A stretch of 43,278 nt of DNA, taken from contig PLPK01000016.1 of the NCBI GenBank assembly GCA_003159795.1, forward strand, positions 9,279 through 52,556, in the 5' to 3' direction. This DNA comes from Acidimicrobiaceae bacterium. GTDB taxonomy: Bacteria; Actinomycetota; Acidimicrobiia; Acidimicrobiales; Bog-793. Positions within the stretch are counted from its first letter, which is position 1, and each line of letters starts with the position of its first letter. Positions 9,673 to 18,506 of this stretch are shown here, piece by piece. A program made the position numbers and the translations under genes. The notes beneath the pieces were generated by a model, which ran no database searches, was not told where the DNA came from, and saw nothing but the letters and a program-made list of their open reading frames with translations.

Positions 9673-10224
9673 ATGCCCCCAGAGTCCCAGTACGAGGAGC
9701 GGACGATCCGGGTGAACCGGGTCGCCAAGGTCGTCCAGGGCGGGCGGCGTTTCTCGTTCACTGCCCTGATGGTCGTGGGCGACGGCGATGGTCGGGTCGG
9801 CCTCGGCTACGGCAAGGCCAAGGAGGCCGGTCTCGCCGTACAGAAGGGGATCGAGGACGCGAAGAAGAACCTCTTCGACGTGCCGCTCGCCGGCTCGACG
9901 ATCATCCACCCGGTGATCGGCTCCGCCGGGGCCGGCCGGATGCTGTTGAAGCCGGCGGCGCCCGGCACCGGGGTCATCGCCGGTGGCGCGGCGCGCGCCA
10001 TCTTCGAGATGGCGGGTGTCCACGACGTCGTCGCCAAGTCGCTCGGCAGCTCGAACGCGATCAACGTCGCCCACGCGACGATCGCCGGGCTGAAGGCGCT
10101 CCGCCGTCCCGACGAGGTGGCGCGGCTGCGGGGCAAGAGCCCCGAGGAGGTCACCCCGGCGGGCGTGCTGCGCGCGTACAACGAACGGAAGCGCGCCTCG
10201 ACCGTCGTCGGAGGGGTCCGCTGA
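9673..10224 (+). CDS. rpsE: 30S ribosomal protein S5
   Basis: S5 controls decoding accuracy and lies by the mRNA entry. It has 183 residues, with the double-stranded RNA-binding-like N-domain starting at [17 protein letters not shown] and the motif [18 protein letters not shown]. The second half has the [21 protein letters not shown] region of the C-domain. It begins with no gap after rplR. Confidence 0.98.
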   Translation: MPPESQYEERTIRVNRVAKVVQGGRRFSFTALMVVGDGDGRVGLGYGKAKEAGLAVQKGIEDAKKNLFDVPLAGSTIIHPVIGSAGAGRMLLKPAAPGTGVIAGGAARAIFEMAGVHDVVAKSLGSSNAINVAHATIAGLKALRRPDEVARLRGKSPEEVTPAGVLRAYNERKRASTVVGGVR

Positions 10225-10225
10225 G

Positions 10226-10486
10226 ATGGCGCCGCGCCCAACCACCCCGGCCGAGCTTGTCGTCACCCAGGTCCGCTCGGCGATCGGCACGAAGCCGAAA
10301 CACCGCGCGACGCTGCGTGCTCTCGGATTGCGCGGCATCGGGCAGTCGAACGTGCTGGCTGACCGCCCGGAGATCCGTGGCATGCTCGCGCGCGTGTCAC
10401 ACCTCGTGAGCGTGAGTGAGTCCGCGCCCGCGCAACCAGCCCGCGGCGGCGTGCCGAGCGCGCCAGACAAGGCGGAGGGGCTATGA
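10226..10486 (+). CDS. rpmD: 50S ribosomal protein L30 with C-terminal extension
   Basis: L30 is a small ferredoxin-like protein of the large subunit. The core (residues 10-63) has [23 protein letters not shown]-like sequence and the usual MLARVSHLV end. The total of 86 residues is longer than the usual 60, with about 23 extra residues rich in Ser, Ala and Pro. The stop overlaps the rplO start (ATGA). Confidence 0.95.
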   Translation: MAPRPTTPAELVVTQVRSAIGTKPKHRATLRALGLRGIGQSNVLADRPEIRGMLARVSHLVSVSESAPAQPARGGVPSAPDKAEGL

Positions 10487-10971
10487 GGCTCGACGATCTC
10501 GGCCCGGCCCCGGGCGCACGGCGGCCCCGCCGGCGCGTCGGCCGGGGGACCGGTGGCAAGGGCGGCAAGACGGCAGGGCGCGGCACCAAGGGCCAGCTGG
10601 CGCGCAACACCGTCAACCCGGGCTTCGAGGGAGGCCAACTGCCGCTCACCCAGCGGATCCCGAAGCTGCGCGGCTTCCAGAACCCGTTCCGCGTCGAGTA
10701 CAACGTCGTCAACCTCGACGACCTGGACAAGCTCGGCCTCGACTCGGTCACCCCGGAGGTGCTGCGTTCCAAGGGAGTCGTCCACGAGAAGGGACTCGTG
10801 AAGGTGCTCGGGCGCGGCACGGTCTCCCGGGCCATCGCCGTCGAGGCCCACGCCTTCTCGAAGTCCGCCGCCCGTGCCATCACCTCGGCGGGCGGGTCGG
10901 TGACCGTCGTGCCCTCGCCGCATGGGGACCGGCGGCCCCCTGTCCGGGGCAACGCACTCGCGAACCGCTAG
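10483..10971 (+). CDS. rplO: 50S ribosomal protein L15
   Basis: L15 acts late in large-subunit assembly. The basic N-terminus [21 protein letters not shown] and the region [19 protein letters not shown] are family hallmarks. The 162 residues fit the family. It overlaps the rpmD stop as ATGA. A 77-base gap follows before secY, with a run of seven Gs at 11010-11016 and no clear promoter. Confidence 0.97.
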   Translation: MRLDDLGPAPGARRPRRRVGRGTGGKGGKTAGRGTKGQLARNTVNPGFEGGQLPLTQRIPKLRGFQNPFRVEYNVVNLDDLDKLGLDSVTPEVLRSKGVVHEKGLVKVLGRGTVSRAIAVEAHAFSKSAARAITSAGGSVTVVPSPHGDRRPPVRGNALANR

Positions 10972-11048
10972 ACAGGCGACGGGAACGTGGTGGAGCGGAC
11001 GGTAGGGTCGGGGGGGCGCCGCCCAGCCGCGCGCCTTGGAGCCGGTGA

Positions 11049-12344
11049 ATGGGAGGGATCGTGCTCTCGAGCCTGAAGAACATCGTCCGGGTCGCCGACC
11101 TCCGGAACAAGGTCCTGTTCACGCTGCTTGTCATCGCGATCTACCAGTTAGGCGCGAACATCCCGGTCCCCGGGGTGAACCTGCACAACATCGAGAAGAT
11201 CACGAACGCCTCGAAGGGCTCAGGGATCCTCGGGTTCCTGAACCTGTTCTCCGGCGGTGCGCTCGCCCGGGCCGCCGTCCTCGGCCTCGGGATCATGCCG
11301 TACATCACCTCGTCGATCATCATCCAGCTGTTGACGACGGTGATCCCGAAGTTCACCGAGTGGCGCGACCAGGGGGCCGTCGGCCAGCGCAAGCTGACCC
11401 AGGCGACCCGCTACCTGACCGTCTCGCTCGCCCTGATGCAGTCGTCCGGGCTCGTGTTCCTGCTGCACTCCGGCGAGCTCACCGGGACCGGGGTGAAGCT
11501 CATCACGACGTTCACGCCTCCCCGGGTGCTCTTCATCATCCTCACCTTCACCGCCGGGACGGCGTTCGTCATGTGGCTCGGTGAACTCATCACCCAGCGC
11601 GGCATCGGCCAGGGGATGTCGATCATCATCTTCGCTAACGTCGTCGCCACCCTCCCACTCGACGTCGACCTCATCAAGGCCGACAAGTCGTGGGGCGGTC
11701 TCATCATCATCGGCATCGTCTGCGTTGCGCTCCTCGTCGCGATCGTGTTCATGGAGCTCGGCCAGCGCCGGATCCCGGTGACGTTCGCCCGCCGCGTCCA
11801 GGGGCGCCGCATGTACGGGGGCCAGAGCACCTACATCCCGCTGAAGGTGAACCAGGCCGGCGTGATCCCGATCATCTTCGCGTCTTCGCTGCTGTACATC
11901 CCGGTCCTCGTCGCGACGGTGCTCCCGTGGGCGGGGGTGCGCGTCTGGATCCAGGCGAACCTCGTCAACCCGACCGGCGGCGTGTACCTCTTCCTCTACG
12001 GCCTGTTCATCGTGGCCTTCACGTTCTTTTACGTGCAGGTGAGCTTCGACCCAGTCCAGCAGGCGGACCAGATCCGCAAGCAAGGGGGCTACATCCCCGG
12101 GATTCGGCCCGGGCCGCCGACCGAGATGTACCTGTCCAAGATCCTCAACCGCATCACCCTGCCGGGGTCGCTCTTCCTCGCCTTCGTGGCGCTCACGCCC
12201 TCGGCGATCCTCGCCGCCTGGCACGTCATCGGCATCCCGTTCTTCGGGACGACGCTGCTTATCAGCGTCGGCGTGGCGCTGCAGACGAACCAGCAGATCA
12301 ATAGCCAGCTCACCATGCGTAACTACGAGGGGTACCTCACGTGA
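11049..12344 (+). CDS. secY: Preprotein translocase channel subunit SecY
   Basis: SecY forms the membrane channel through which SecA or the ribosome moves proteins. From the ATG at 11049 the protein has 431 residues and the expected ten membrane segments, with the plug region after GANIPVPGVN and the conserved cytoplasmic loop RRVQGRRMYGGQSTYIPLK. Two starts are possible: the ATG at 11049, with TTGGAG 7 bases upstream, or a GTG at 11061 behind GGGAGGG. The latter gives MLSSLKNIVRV, closer to some homologues. The stop overlaps the adk start (GTGA). Confidence 0.96.
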   Translation: MGGIVLSSLKNIVRVADLRNKVLFTLLVIAIYQLGANIPVPGVNLHNIEKITNASKGSGILGFLNLFSGGALARAAVLGLGIMPYITSSIIIQLLTTVIPKFTEWRDQGAVGQRKLTQATRYLTVSLALMQSSGLVFLLHSGELTGTGVKLITTFTPPRVLFIILTFTAGTAFVMWLGELITQRGIGQGMSIIIFANVVATLPLDVDLIKADKSWGGLIIIGIVCVALLVAIVFMELGQRRIPVTFARRVQGRRMYGGQSTYIPLKVNQAGVIPIIFASSLLYIPVLVATVLPWAGVRVWIQANLVNPTGGVYLFLYGLFIVAFTFFYVQVSFDPVQQADQIRKQGGYIPGIRPGPPTEMYLSKILNRITLPGSLFLAFVALTPSAILAAWHVIGIPFFGTTLLISVGVALQTNQQINSQLTMRNYEGYLT

Positions 12345-13021
12345 CCGAGCGGGCCGTGCGTCTCATCGTCCTCGGCAAGCAGGGTTCGGGCAAGGGCACC
12401 CAGTGCGTGCGGGTCGCGGCGCACTACGGGATCCCGCACATCTCGACCGGTGACATGCTGCGCGCCGCCGTGAATTCCGGGAGCGGTCTCGGGGCCCGGG
12501 TGCGGGCCACGATGGAGGCCGGTGAGCTCGTCTCGGACGACATCATCCTCGAAGTGATCAGGGCGCGCCTGTCCGAACCCGACGCCGCGGGCCACGGGTT
12601 CGTCTTCGACGGCTTCCCGCGGACGGTCGGCCAGGCGGACCGGCTCGACGAGGTCCTCGCGCCCGCGGCGATCGACGCCGTCGCCAGCCTCGAGATCCCG
12701 ACCGAGGTCGTGGTGGCGCGGATCGCGCAGCGGCGCACCTGCGCGAGCTGCGGCCGGGTCTACTCGCTCACGGCCCCGCCCCGGGTCCAGTGGGTCTGCG
12801 ACTTCTGCGGCGGCGAGGTCGTCCAGCGGGCGGACGACACCGAGGAGGCCGTCGCCCGGCGCCTCGCCCTCTACGACACCCAGACGGCCCCGCTCACCGC
12901 CCGCTACCGCGATCTGGGCGCACTCGTGCCCGTCGACGCGACCGGCACGGTCGATGAGGTCGCCGCCCGTCTCATCGCAGCCGTCGACGCCCGCCTCGCG
13001 GCGGATGAGGTCGGGGCGTGA
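12341..13021 (+). CDS. adk: Adenylate kinase, zinc LID type
   Basis: The enzyme interconverts ATP + AMP and 2 ADP. The P-loop is GKQGSGKGT at residues 12-20 (the second position is Gln rather than the common Pro). The AMP-binding STGDMLR begins at 35 and DGFPRT at 90. The LID has four cysteines at 134, 137, 153 and 156, a structural zinc site found in many Gram-positive enzymes. The length of 226 is typical. It sits between secY and map, as in most bacteria, with GTGA overlaps on both sides. Confidence 0.97.
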   Translation: MTERAVRLIVLGKQGSGKGTQCVRVAAHYGIPHISTGDMLRAAVNSGSGLGARVRATMEAGELVSDDIILEVIRARLSEPDAAGHGFVFDGFPRTVGQADRLDEVLAPAAIDAVASLEIPTEVVVARIAQRRTCASCGRVYSLTAPPRVQWVCDFCGGEVVQRADDTEEAVARRLALYDTQTAPLTARYRDLGALVPVDATGTVDEVAARLIAAVDARLAADEVGA

Positions 13022-13758
13022 TCCGAACTCCCCAGGAGCTCGACAAGATGCGCCGGGCCGGGCGTGTCGTCGCCGAGATCATGGACGCGACGCGGCGGGC
13101 CATCCGCCCCGGGGTCACCACCGGCGAGCTCGACACCGTCGCACGGGGGGTGCTCGAGGCCCGCGGGGCGCGCTCGAACTTCCTCAACTACCACGGCTTC
13201 CCGGCCGTGATCTGCACCTCGCCGAACTCGATGATCGTCCACGGGATCCCGGGCGATCACGTTCTCGCCGAGGGCGACATCATCTCGATCGACTGCGGCG
13301 CGATCGTCGAGGGCTACCACGGCGACGCCGCCTATACCGCGCCCGTCGGCGAGGTCTCGGCGCTCGCGGTGCGTCTCATGGAGGCGACGGAGCGCTCGCT
13401 GTGGGCCGGCGTCGACGTGATGCAGCCCGGCAACCGGCTGCACGAGATCGGCCGGGCGGTGCAGGGTGTGGCCGAGGCGGCGGGGTTCTCGGTCGTGCGC
13501 AAGTACGTCGGCCACGCCATCGGGACGGCGATGCACGAGGAGCCGGCCGTGCCGAACTACTGGCCGGGCGACGCCGGGCCGAAGCTGAAGGCGGGCAACG
13601 TGTTCGCCGTCGAGCCGATGGTCAACGCCGGGGGCCCCGACACCGTCGAGCTCGCGGACGGCTGGAGCGTCGTGACGGCCGATGGGAGTCTTTCCGCGCA
13701 CTTCGAGCACACGATCGCCATCACCGACGACGGTCCCGAGGTGCTGACACGCCCGTGA
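13018..13758 (+). CDS. map: Methionine aminopeptidase, type I
   Basis: It removes the initiator methionine from new proteins. The five metal ligands of the family are visible: D92 (in SIDCGA), D103 (in GDAA), H166 (in VGHAIG), E199 (in VEPM) and E230 (in FEHT). Conserved histidines H75 and H173 are also present. The 246 residues lack the N-terminal SH3-binding extension of some mycobacterial paralogues. The GTG start overlaps adk. It ends the transcript of the rplC group; the next promoter begins at its stop codon. Confidence 0.97.
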   Translation: MIRTPQELDKMRRAGRVVAEIMDATRRAIRPGVTTGELDTVARGVLEARGARSNFLNYHGFPAVICTSPNSMIVHGIPGDHVLAEGDIISIDCGAIVEGYHGDAAYTAPVGEVSALAVRLMEATERSLWAGVDVMQPGNRLHEIGRAVQGVAEAAGFSVVRKYVGHAIGTAMHEEPAVPNYWPGDAGPKLKAGNVFAVEPMVNAGGPDTVELADGWSVVTADGSLSAHFEHTIAITDDGPEVLTRP

Positions 13759-13784
13759 CCGAACCGGCCTTGAGGTGCTAAAAT
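13755..13784 (+). promoter_or_regulatory. Promoter for the infA-rpmJ-rpsM operon
   Basis: GTGACC (13755-13760, 4 of 6 to the -35 consensus) is followed by 18 bases, ending in TGC, and then TAAAAT (13779-13784, 5 of 6 to the -10 consensus). The TGC directly before it makes an extended -10, the same form as the one before rplC. Transcription would start near 13791 and give a leader of about 200 bases. Confidence 0.6.
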
Positions 13785-13989
13785 CCTGATGCTTCGGGTT
13801 GACCGGCTCGTGGTGTGGTTGCCGCGGGCCGGTATTCACATGCCAGAATGCATCTCTTGTGGCCCCACGGCCGCAGGTCACGCGGACAGTTGGGGCACTC
13901 CCGCCATCCGTCGTGGACTGCTGACTTTGCGGCGGGGTGTGGGTTGCGTGTGAACCGGGGCCATCGCAAGTTGTGTCGAGGAGGTTGAC
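13785..13989 (+). promoter_or_regulatory. Untranslated leader before infA
   Basis: There is no convincing gene here. Possible stems include 13802-13807 with 13828-13833 (ACCGGC/GCCGGT) and 13862-13867 with 13891-13896 (GCCCCA/TGGGGC). The leader ends with a strong Shine-Dalgarno, GAGGAGG at 13978-13984, five bases before a CTG codon. It may carry control of initiation factor or ribosomal protein synthesis, but no known element was recognised. Confidence 0.4.
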
Positions 13990-14214
13990 CTGCCGAAGCC
14001 GAAGGAAGACGCGATCGTGCTCGAGGGCACGGTTGTCGAACCGTTGCCGAACGCGATGTTCCGTGTCGAACTCGAGAACGGTCACAAGGTGCTTGCCCAC
14101 AGTTCGGGCAAGATGCGCATGCACCGCATCCGCATCCTCCCCGGCGACCGGGTCCAGGTCGAGATCACGCCGTACGACTTATCGCGGGGCCGGATCACCT
14201 ATCGATACAAGTAG
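13990..14214 (+). CDS. infA: Translation initiation factor IF-1, with an apparent CTG start
   Basis: IF-1 binds the ribosomal A site during initiation. Reading from CTG at 13990 gives 74 residues starting (M)[16 protein letters not shown] and ending RGRITYRYK, the full normal IF-1 with its S1-like fold. GAGGAGG lies five bases upstream. An in-frame TGA at 13951 and the lack of any ATG, GTG or TTG between it and 13990 leave only two starts: this CTG, or the GTG at 14017, which would remove the conserved first nine residues and has no ribosome binding site. The gene leads a ribosomal operon, as is common in actinobacteria. Confidence 0.87.
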   Translation: MPKPKEDAIVLEGTVVEPLPNAMFRVELENGHKVLAHSSGKMRMHRIRILPGDRVQVEITPYDLSRGRITYRYK

Positions 14215-14259
14215 GCACGAGTTGGGTTCCACCGAAACCACGACCCAGGGGATGGGGCA

Positions 14260-14373
14260 GTGAAGGTACGTCCGAGCGTCAAAGCGATGTGCGATAAGTG
14301 CAAGGTCATCCGCAGGCACGGCCGCGTCATCGTGATCTGCGACAACCCGCGCCACAAGCAGCGGCAGGGCTGA
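14260..14373 (+). CDS. rpmJ: 50S ribosomal protein L36, zinc type
   Basis: L36 is the smallest large-subunit protein and stabilises 23S rRNA. The 37 residues start [17 protein letters not shown] and contain the zinc ligands C11, C14, C27 and H32. The GTG start follows GGGGATGGGGC. The final residues KQRQG are typical. It lies between infA and rpsM, its usual place. Confidence 0.96.
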   Translation: MKVRPSVKAMCDKCKVIRRHGRVIVICDNPRHKQRQG

Positions 14374-14377
14374 GGCG

Positions 14378-14758
14378 ATGGCCCGCATCTCCGGCGTCGA
14401 CATCCCGCGCGAGAAGCGTCTCGAGATTTCGCTCACCTACATCTACGGCATCGGGCGCACGACCGCCCAGCAGATCTGCACCGCCGCCGACCTCAACGTC
14501 GACACGAGGGTGCGCGATCTCACCGAGGAGGAAGTCGCCCGGATCCGCAGCTACGTCGACGCCAGCCTGAAAGTCGAGGGCGACCTGCGGCGTGACGTCG
14601 CCCAGGACATCAAGCGCAAGATGGAGATCGGCTGTTACCAGGGTGTCCGCCACCGCCGGGGACTGCCGGTGCGGGGCCAGCGCACCCACACGAACGCCCG
14701 GACCCGCAAGGGCCCGAAGAAGACCGTCGCCGGCAAGAAGAAGGTCCGCAAGCACTGA
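14378..14758 (+). CDS. rpsM: 30S ribosomal protein S13
   Basis: S13 contacts the P-site tRNA and the large subunit from the small-subunit head. The 126 residues begin [19 protein letters not shown] and include the signature [20 protein letters not shown]. The C-terminus is lysine-rich. It lies 4 bases after rpmJ. Confidence 0.98.
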   Translation: MARISGVDIPREKRLEISLTYIYGIGRTTAQQICTAADLNVDTRVRDLTEEEVARIRSYVDASLKVEGDLRRDVAQDIKRKMEIGCYQGVRHRRGLPVRGQRTHTNARTRKGPKKTVAGKKKVRKH

Positions 14759-14801
14759 TGCGCACAACTCGTTCTGCCAGTCCCGCCGGAGGCCGAGCCT
14801 G

Positions 14802-15203
14802 ATGGCGAAGCCGACCAAGCCCGGAGGTCGCCGTCCCCGTAAGCGCGAGCGCAAGAACGTCGCCTACGGCGTCGCCCATATCAAGAGCTCGTTCAACAAC
14901 ACGATCATCTCGATCGCCGACCACGAGGGGAACGTCATCGCCTGGGCCTCCGCCGGCAACGTCGGCTTCAAGGGCTCGCGCAAGTCGACGCCGTTCGCCG
15001 CCCAGATGGCCGCCGAGAGCTGCGCACGGCGGGCGATGGAGCACGGGGTGCGGCGGGTCGATGTGCTGGTCCGGGGCCCGGGATCCGGGCGTGAGACCGC
15101 GATCCGCTCGCTCGCCACGGCCGGTATCGAGGTGACGGGCATCAAGGACGTGACGCCCATTCCGCACAATGGCTGCCGCCCCAAGAAGCGGCGCCGGGTC
15201 TAG
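14802..15203 (+). CDS. rpsK: 30S ribosomal protein S11
   Basis: S11 lines the platform near the E site. The ATG at 14802 gives 133 residues, [20 protein letters not shown], followed by the conserved [13 protein letters not shown] and ending with [18 protein letters not shown] lies 9 bases upstream. The open frame extends back into rpsM but has no S11-like sequence there. Confidence 0.97.
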   Translation: MAKPTKPGGRRPRKRERKNVAYGVAHIKSSFNNTIISIADHEGNVIAWASAGNVGFKGSRKSTPFAAQMAAESCARRAMEHGVRRVDVLVRGPGSGRETAIRSLATAGIEVTGIKDVTPIPHNGCRPKKRRRV

Positions 15204-15221
15204 GGCGAGGAAAGGACGACG

Positions 15222-15848
15222 ATGGCCCGCTACGTGGGTCCGGTGTGCCGCCTGTGCCGCCGCGAGAAGGTCAAACTGTTTCTGAAGGGTCCGAAGTGCG
15301 AGAGCGCGCAGTGCCCGATCGAGCGCCGCCCGTACCCGCCGGGCGAGCACGGGCGTGACCGCACCCGCCAGGGTTCGGAGTACCTCGCCCAGCTGCGCGA
15401 GAAGCAGAAGGCGCGCCGCATCTACGGCGTGCTCGAGAAGCAGTTCCGCAGCCTCTACGAGGAGGCGAGCCACCGCCCGGGTGTCACGGGCGAGAACCTG
15501 CTCCGCATGCTCGAGACGCGGCTCGACAACGTCGTGTTCCGGGCGCGCTGGGGCACCAGCCGGTCGCAGGCCCGCCAGTTCGTCAGCCACGGGCTCGTGC
15601 GGGTGAACGGGCACCGGGTCACGATCGCCAGCTTCCGGGTGCGCGTCGGTGATCTGGTCGCGCTCAGCGAGTCGGCGGCGGAGCTCATCACGGTGCGCCA
15701 GAACCTCGACCTCATCGACCGCCCCATCCCGGGATGGCTCGAGGTGGAGGAGGGCGGCAACGCCATCCGCGTCCGGGCCCTGCCGGAGCGGGAACAGATC
15801 GACACCCAGGTACGCGAGCAGCTCATCGTCGAGCTGTATTCGAAGTAG
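15222..15848 (+). CDS. rpsD: 30S ribosomal protein S4, zinc-binding form
   Basis: S4 starts small-subunit assembly and represses its operon in Escherichia coli. The N-terminus has four cysteines (9, 12, 26 and 31), the C+ zinc form, followed by RRPYPPGEHGRDR and the S4 RNA-binding domain LDNVVFRARWGTSRSQARQFVSHG. The length of 208 is normal. Many actinobacteria such as Streptomyces have a form without these cysteines, so this is a useful clue to lineage. Confidence 0.97.
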   Translation: MARYVGPVCRLCRREKVKLFLKGPKCESAQCPIERRPYPPGEHGRDRTRQGSEYLAQLREKQKARRIYGVLEKQFRSLYEEASHRPGVTGENLLRMLETRLDNVVFRARWGTSRSQARQFVSHGLVRVNGHRVTIASFRVRVGDLVALSESAAELITVRQNLDLIDRPIPGWLEVEEGGNAIRVRALPEREQIDTQVREQLIVELYSK

Positions 15849-15870
15849 ACAGGCACAGGAGCCAGAGCCA

Positions 15871-16812
15871 ATGCTCATCATCCAGCGTCCCGCCGTCGAG
15901 GCCATCGGCGAGGAGGAGGAGAACCGCCAGCGGTTCTCGGTCGGCCCCCTCGACTCGGGGTTCGGGTACACGCTCGGGAACTCGCTGCGCCGGACGCTGC
16001 TCTCTTCGATCCCCGGAGCGGCGGTGACCCAGGTCCGCTTCGACGACGCCCTCCACGAGTTCACCTTCCTGCCGGGGGTGAAAGAGGACGTCAGCGACAT
16101 CATCTTGAACCTCAAGGACCTCGTCCTCGTCGCCGAGTCCGACGAGCGGCTGACGCTGCGCGTCGACGTGCGTGGGCCGGCCGAGGTGACCGGGGCCGAC
16201 CTGAAGGTGACCGCCGATGTCGAGGTCCTCAACCCGGACCTGCACCTCGCAACCGTGAACGCCAAGGGGCGCCTGGCGATGGACGTCACCGTCGAGCGCG
16301 GCAAGGGTTACGTCTCGGCGGAGAAGAGCAAGCACTCCTTGACGATCGGGGTCATCCCGGTTGACGCGATCTTCTCGCCCGTGCGGCGGGTCGCCTTCAC
16401 CGTCGAGCCGACCCGGGTCGAGCAGTCGACGGACTACGACAAGCTCGTCCTCGACATCGAGACGGACGGTTCCATCTCGCCGCGGGCCGCCCTCGCCTCG
16501 GCGGGCCAGACGTTGCGCGCGCTGGTCAACCTCGTCGCCGAGCTGTCCGACGAGGCCCGCGGGCTCGAGCTCGGCGACGCCGCCACGGCCTCCTCCGGCT
16601 CTCCCGACCTCGACCAGCCGATCGAGGAGCTCGAGCTGACCGAGCGCCCCCGCAACTGCCTGAAAAGGGCGCAGATCAACACGATCGGCGAGCTCGTCGA
16701 GCGGACACCCCAGGACCTGTTGGGCATCACGAACTTCGGCCAGAAGTCCCTCGACGAGGTGCTGCAGCGCCTCGACGAGCGGGGACTGTCGCTCGCGGGC
16801 GACCGGTACTGA
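15871..16812 (+). CDS. rpoA: RNA polymerase alpha subunit
   Basis: The alpha subunit dimerises to begin core enzyme assembly and contacts promoter DNA and regulators. The ATG at 15871 with AGGAG upstream gives 313 residues. The N-domain has [20 protein letters not shown]; the C-domain has [20 protein letters not shown] and the end [15 protein letters not shown]. The frame is open back to 15649 inside rpsD, but this part is not alpha-like. It lies 22 bases after rpsD and one base before rplQ. Confidence 0.97.
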   Translation: MLIIQRPAVEAIGEEEENRQRFSVGPLDSGFGYTLGNSLRRTLLSSIPGAAVTQVRFDDALHEFTFLPGVKEDVSDIILNLKDLVLVAESDERLTLRVDVRGPAEVTGADLKVTADVEVLNPDLHLATVNAKGRLAMDVTVERGKGYVSAEKSKHSLTIGVIPVDAIFSPVRRVAFTVEPTRVEQSTDYDKLVLDIETDGSISPRAALASAGQTLRALVNLVAELSDEARGLELGDAATASSGSPDLDQPIEELELTERPRNCLKRAQINTIGELVERTPQDLLGITNFGQKSLDEVLQRLDERGLSLAGDRY

Positions 16813-16813
16813 G

Positions 16814-17173
16814 ATGCCCGCGCCCCGTAAGAGCGTCCGTTTCGGCGGTGACGCCGCCCACCAGAAGGCGATGCTCGGCAACCTCGTCGCCTCCCTCATC
16901 GCCGCCGAGGCGATCGTCACGACCGAGGCCAAGGCGAAGGCGCTCCGCCCCGTCGCCGAGAAGCTGATCACCCGGGCCCGCGCCGGCGGTGTGCACAACC
17001 AGCGCCAGGTCGTGGCGTTCCTGCGGGACAAGGACATGGCGCACAAGCTGTTCGCCGAGATCGGTCCCCGCTACGCCGACCGCAACGGGGGCTACCTGCG
17101 GATCCTGAAGCTCGGCCCCCGCCCGGGGGACAACGCCCCGATGGCGAGAGTCGAGTTCGTCGAGCCGAACTAG
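16814..17173 (+). CDS. rplQ: 50S ribosomal protein L17
   Basis: L17 lies near the tunnel exit. Its 119 residues include [27 protein letters not shown]-type sequence typical of L17 and end with [13 protein letters not shown]. The very first residues ([16 protein letters not shown]) replace the more common MPxPxKGxRLGGSxxH with little change. It is followed by truA after 10 bases. Confidence 0.97.
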   Translation: MPAPRKSVRFGGDAAHQKAMLGNLVASLIAAEAIVTTEAKAKALRPVAEKLITRARAGGVHNQRQVVAFLRDKDMAHKLFAEIGPRYADRNGGYLRILKLGPRPGDNAPMARVEFVEPN

Positions 17174-17183
17174 GCCCACCGCC

Positions 17184-18068
17184 GTGGGCGAGCCGGCCGG
17201 CGGTCACGACCCCGTCGTCGAGCCCCGCGACCCGCCTCCCGACGACCCGGCGCCCACCCGCCGGATCGCTCTCGGCATCGCCTACGACGGCTCCGGCTAT
17301 CACGGCTTCGCCGCTCAGCCCGGCCAGCGCACCGTCGCCGGCGAGCTCGCCGCTGCGCTCCAGCAGATGACCGGACGTGCCGCCGTCCTCACCTGCGCCG
17401 GGCGGACCGACGCCGGTGTCCACGCCGTCGCGCAGGTCGTCCACGCCGATCTCGACGAGGCCTTTCTCGCCGACCACTACCCCACGGCAGGGCTCACCCC
17501 GGGCTGCGAGCTCGTCGCGCTCGCCGGGGCGCTCTCGGCCCAGCTCGGCCCGGAGACTGCCGTCTGGCGGGCGCTCGTCGCGCCGGCGGGCTTCGACGCC
17601 CGCAAGTCGGCGATCGCTCGCCGTTACCGCTACGACCTCGAGGTGGCCGCCCGGCCCGACCCGTTGCGGCGGGGTGCCGTGTGGCACCTCGAGACACCCG
17701 TCGAGCTGGCCGCGATGCGACTCGCCGCCGACGCACTGCTCGGCGAGCACGATTTCGCCGCGTTCTGCCGCCGGCCGCCGGACCGGCCCGAGGGCCCGAT
17801 CACCCGCTGCGTGAGCGACGCGCGCTTCGTGCTTCCAGGCGACGGTCTGGTGCGGTTCGTGATCGAGGCCGACGCCTTCTGCCACCAGATGGTGCGGTCG
17901 ATCGTCGGCGCCCTGGTCGCCGTCGGGATCGGTCGGCTGCGCCCGAGCGACCTCGTCGCGCTCCTCGCGGCGGCGGACCGCCAGGGCGCGCCCTCGCCCG
18001 CCCCGCCCGGCGGGCTCTGCCTCGTCGCCGTGCGCTATCCGGAGGCCCTGACGGGCACGTGGTCGTAG
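17184..18068 (+). CDS. truA: tRNA pseudouridine(38-40) synthase TruA
   Basis: TruA isomerises uridines 38-40 in the anticodon arm of tRNAs. The catalytic aspartate is D76 in CAGRTDAGVHA; the family motifs YDGSGYHGF (34-42) and FCHQMVRSIVG near the C-terminus are present. It has 294 residues with an N-terminal extension of about 25 rich in Pro and acidic residues. The GTG at 17184 is the first start after rplQ; one nearer the core is possible. rplQ-truA is the usual actinobacterial order; normally rplM follows soon after, but here the accessory block comes between. Confidence 0.95.
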   Translation: MGEPAGGHDPVVEPRDPPPDDPAPTRRIALGIAYDGSGYHGFAAQPGQRTVAGELAAALQQMTGRAAVLTCAGRTDAGVHAVAQVVHADLDEAFLADHYPTAGLTPGCELVALAGALSAQLGPETAVWRALVAPAGFDARKSAIARRYRYDLEVAARPDPLRRGAVWHLETPVELAAMRLAADALLGEHDFAAFCRRPPDRPEGPITRCVSDARFVLPGDGLVRFVIEADAFCHQMVRSIVGALVAVGIGRLRPSDLVALLAAADRQGAPSPAPPGGLCLVAVRYPEALTGTWS

Positions 18069-18136
18069 CCGGCGCTCGAGGCGACGGCGGGGCGGGGGCG
18101 GTGGTCGTTAATCTTGCGACGACGGCGGAGGTCGAC

Positions 18137-18367
18137 GTGGACGAGAAGCCGGAATCACCAGGCGAAACCGGGTCGGGGGAGTTCCTCGGCGCGCCCTACG
18201 ACTGGCGGCGCCCGACGGGGGAGCGCGCGCGCTCGCGCCTGTGGAACCAGGACGATCCGCGGCTCTTCCCGCCGAAGAGCTTCGGCTGGGGCTGGACGAT
18301 CAACTTCTACTGGTGCGTGCACCCGTGGCGCTGGCGCACGAGGCGTCGCCGGCCCCCGACGCCGTAG
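18137..18367 (+). CDS. Small DUF5808-like protein
   Basis: This 76-residue reading frame starts at GTG 18137, five bases after GGAGG (18127-18131). Its middle, GAPYDWRRP followed by RLWNQDDPRLFPPKSFGWGW, resembles DUF5808-type proteins of actinobacteria, whose function is unknown. The C-terminus is rich in Trp and Arg (WCVHPWRWRTRRRR) and could be a short membrane-associated end. It lies alone in the truA to methyltransferase gap. The domain name is from memory of the family pattern and should be confirmed. Confidence 0.65.
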   Translation: MDEKPESPGETGSGEFLGAPYDWRRPTGERARSRLWNQDDPRLFPPKSFGWGWTINFYWCVHPWRWRTRRRRPPTP

Positions 18368-18383
18368 CCCGGGCCCGGCGGGC
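18367..18383 (+). terminator. Hairpin after the DUF5808-like gene
   Basis: GCCCG (18367-18371) can pair with CGGGC (18379-18383) around GGCCCGG, directly after the stop codon. There is no U-run, so it is a weak terminator candidate. Confidence 0.25.
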
Positions 18384-18506
18384 GACCGGATCTCGCGGGT
18401 TGTCGCGACGCCCTGGTGTCGGCACCTCCATGCGGTGGACTCGGGACATTAGGCTCGCTGGGGAGTGACGCCCGCCGGCGTCGGGAACCGACCGGGAGGA
18501 AAGCCG

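Noticed and set aside
9259-10923. 554-residue open frame on the - strand
   Set aside because: It lies opposite rplR, rpsE, rpmD and rplO, which are certain genes; it shows no family pattern.
10969-11008. Promoter before secY (TAGACA and TAGGGT)
   Set aside because: The two boxes are 28 bases apart, too far for a sigma-70 promoter.
14017-14019. GTG start for infA
   Set aside because: It would remove the conserved first residues and has no Shine-Dalgarno; CTG 13990 explains both.
14610-16304. 564-residue open frame on the - strand
   Set aside because: It lies opposite rpsM, rpsK, rpsD and rpoA and is explained by their codon bias.
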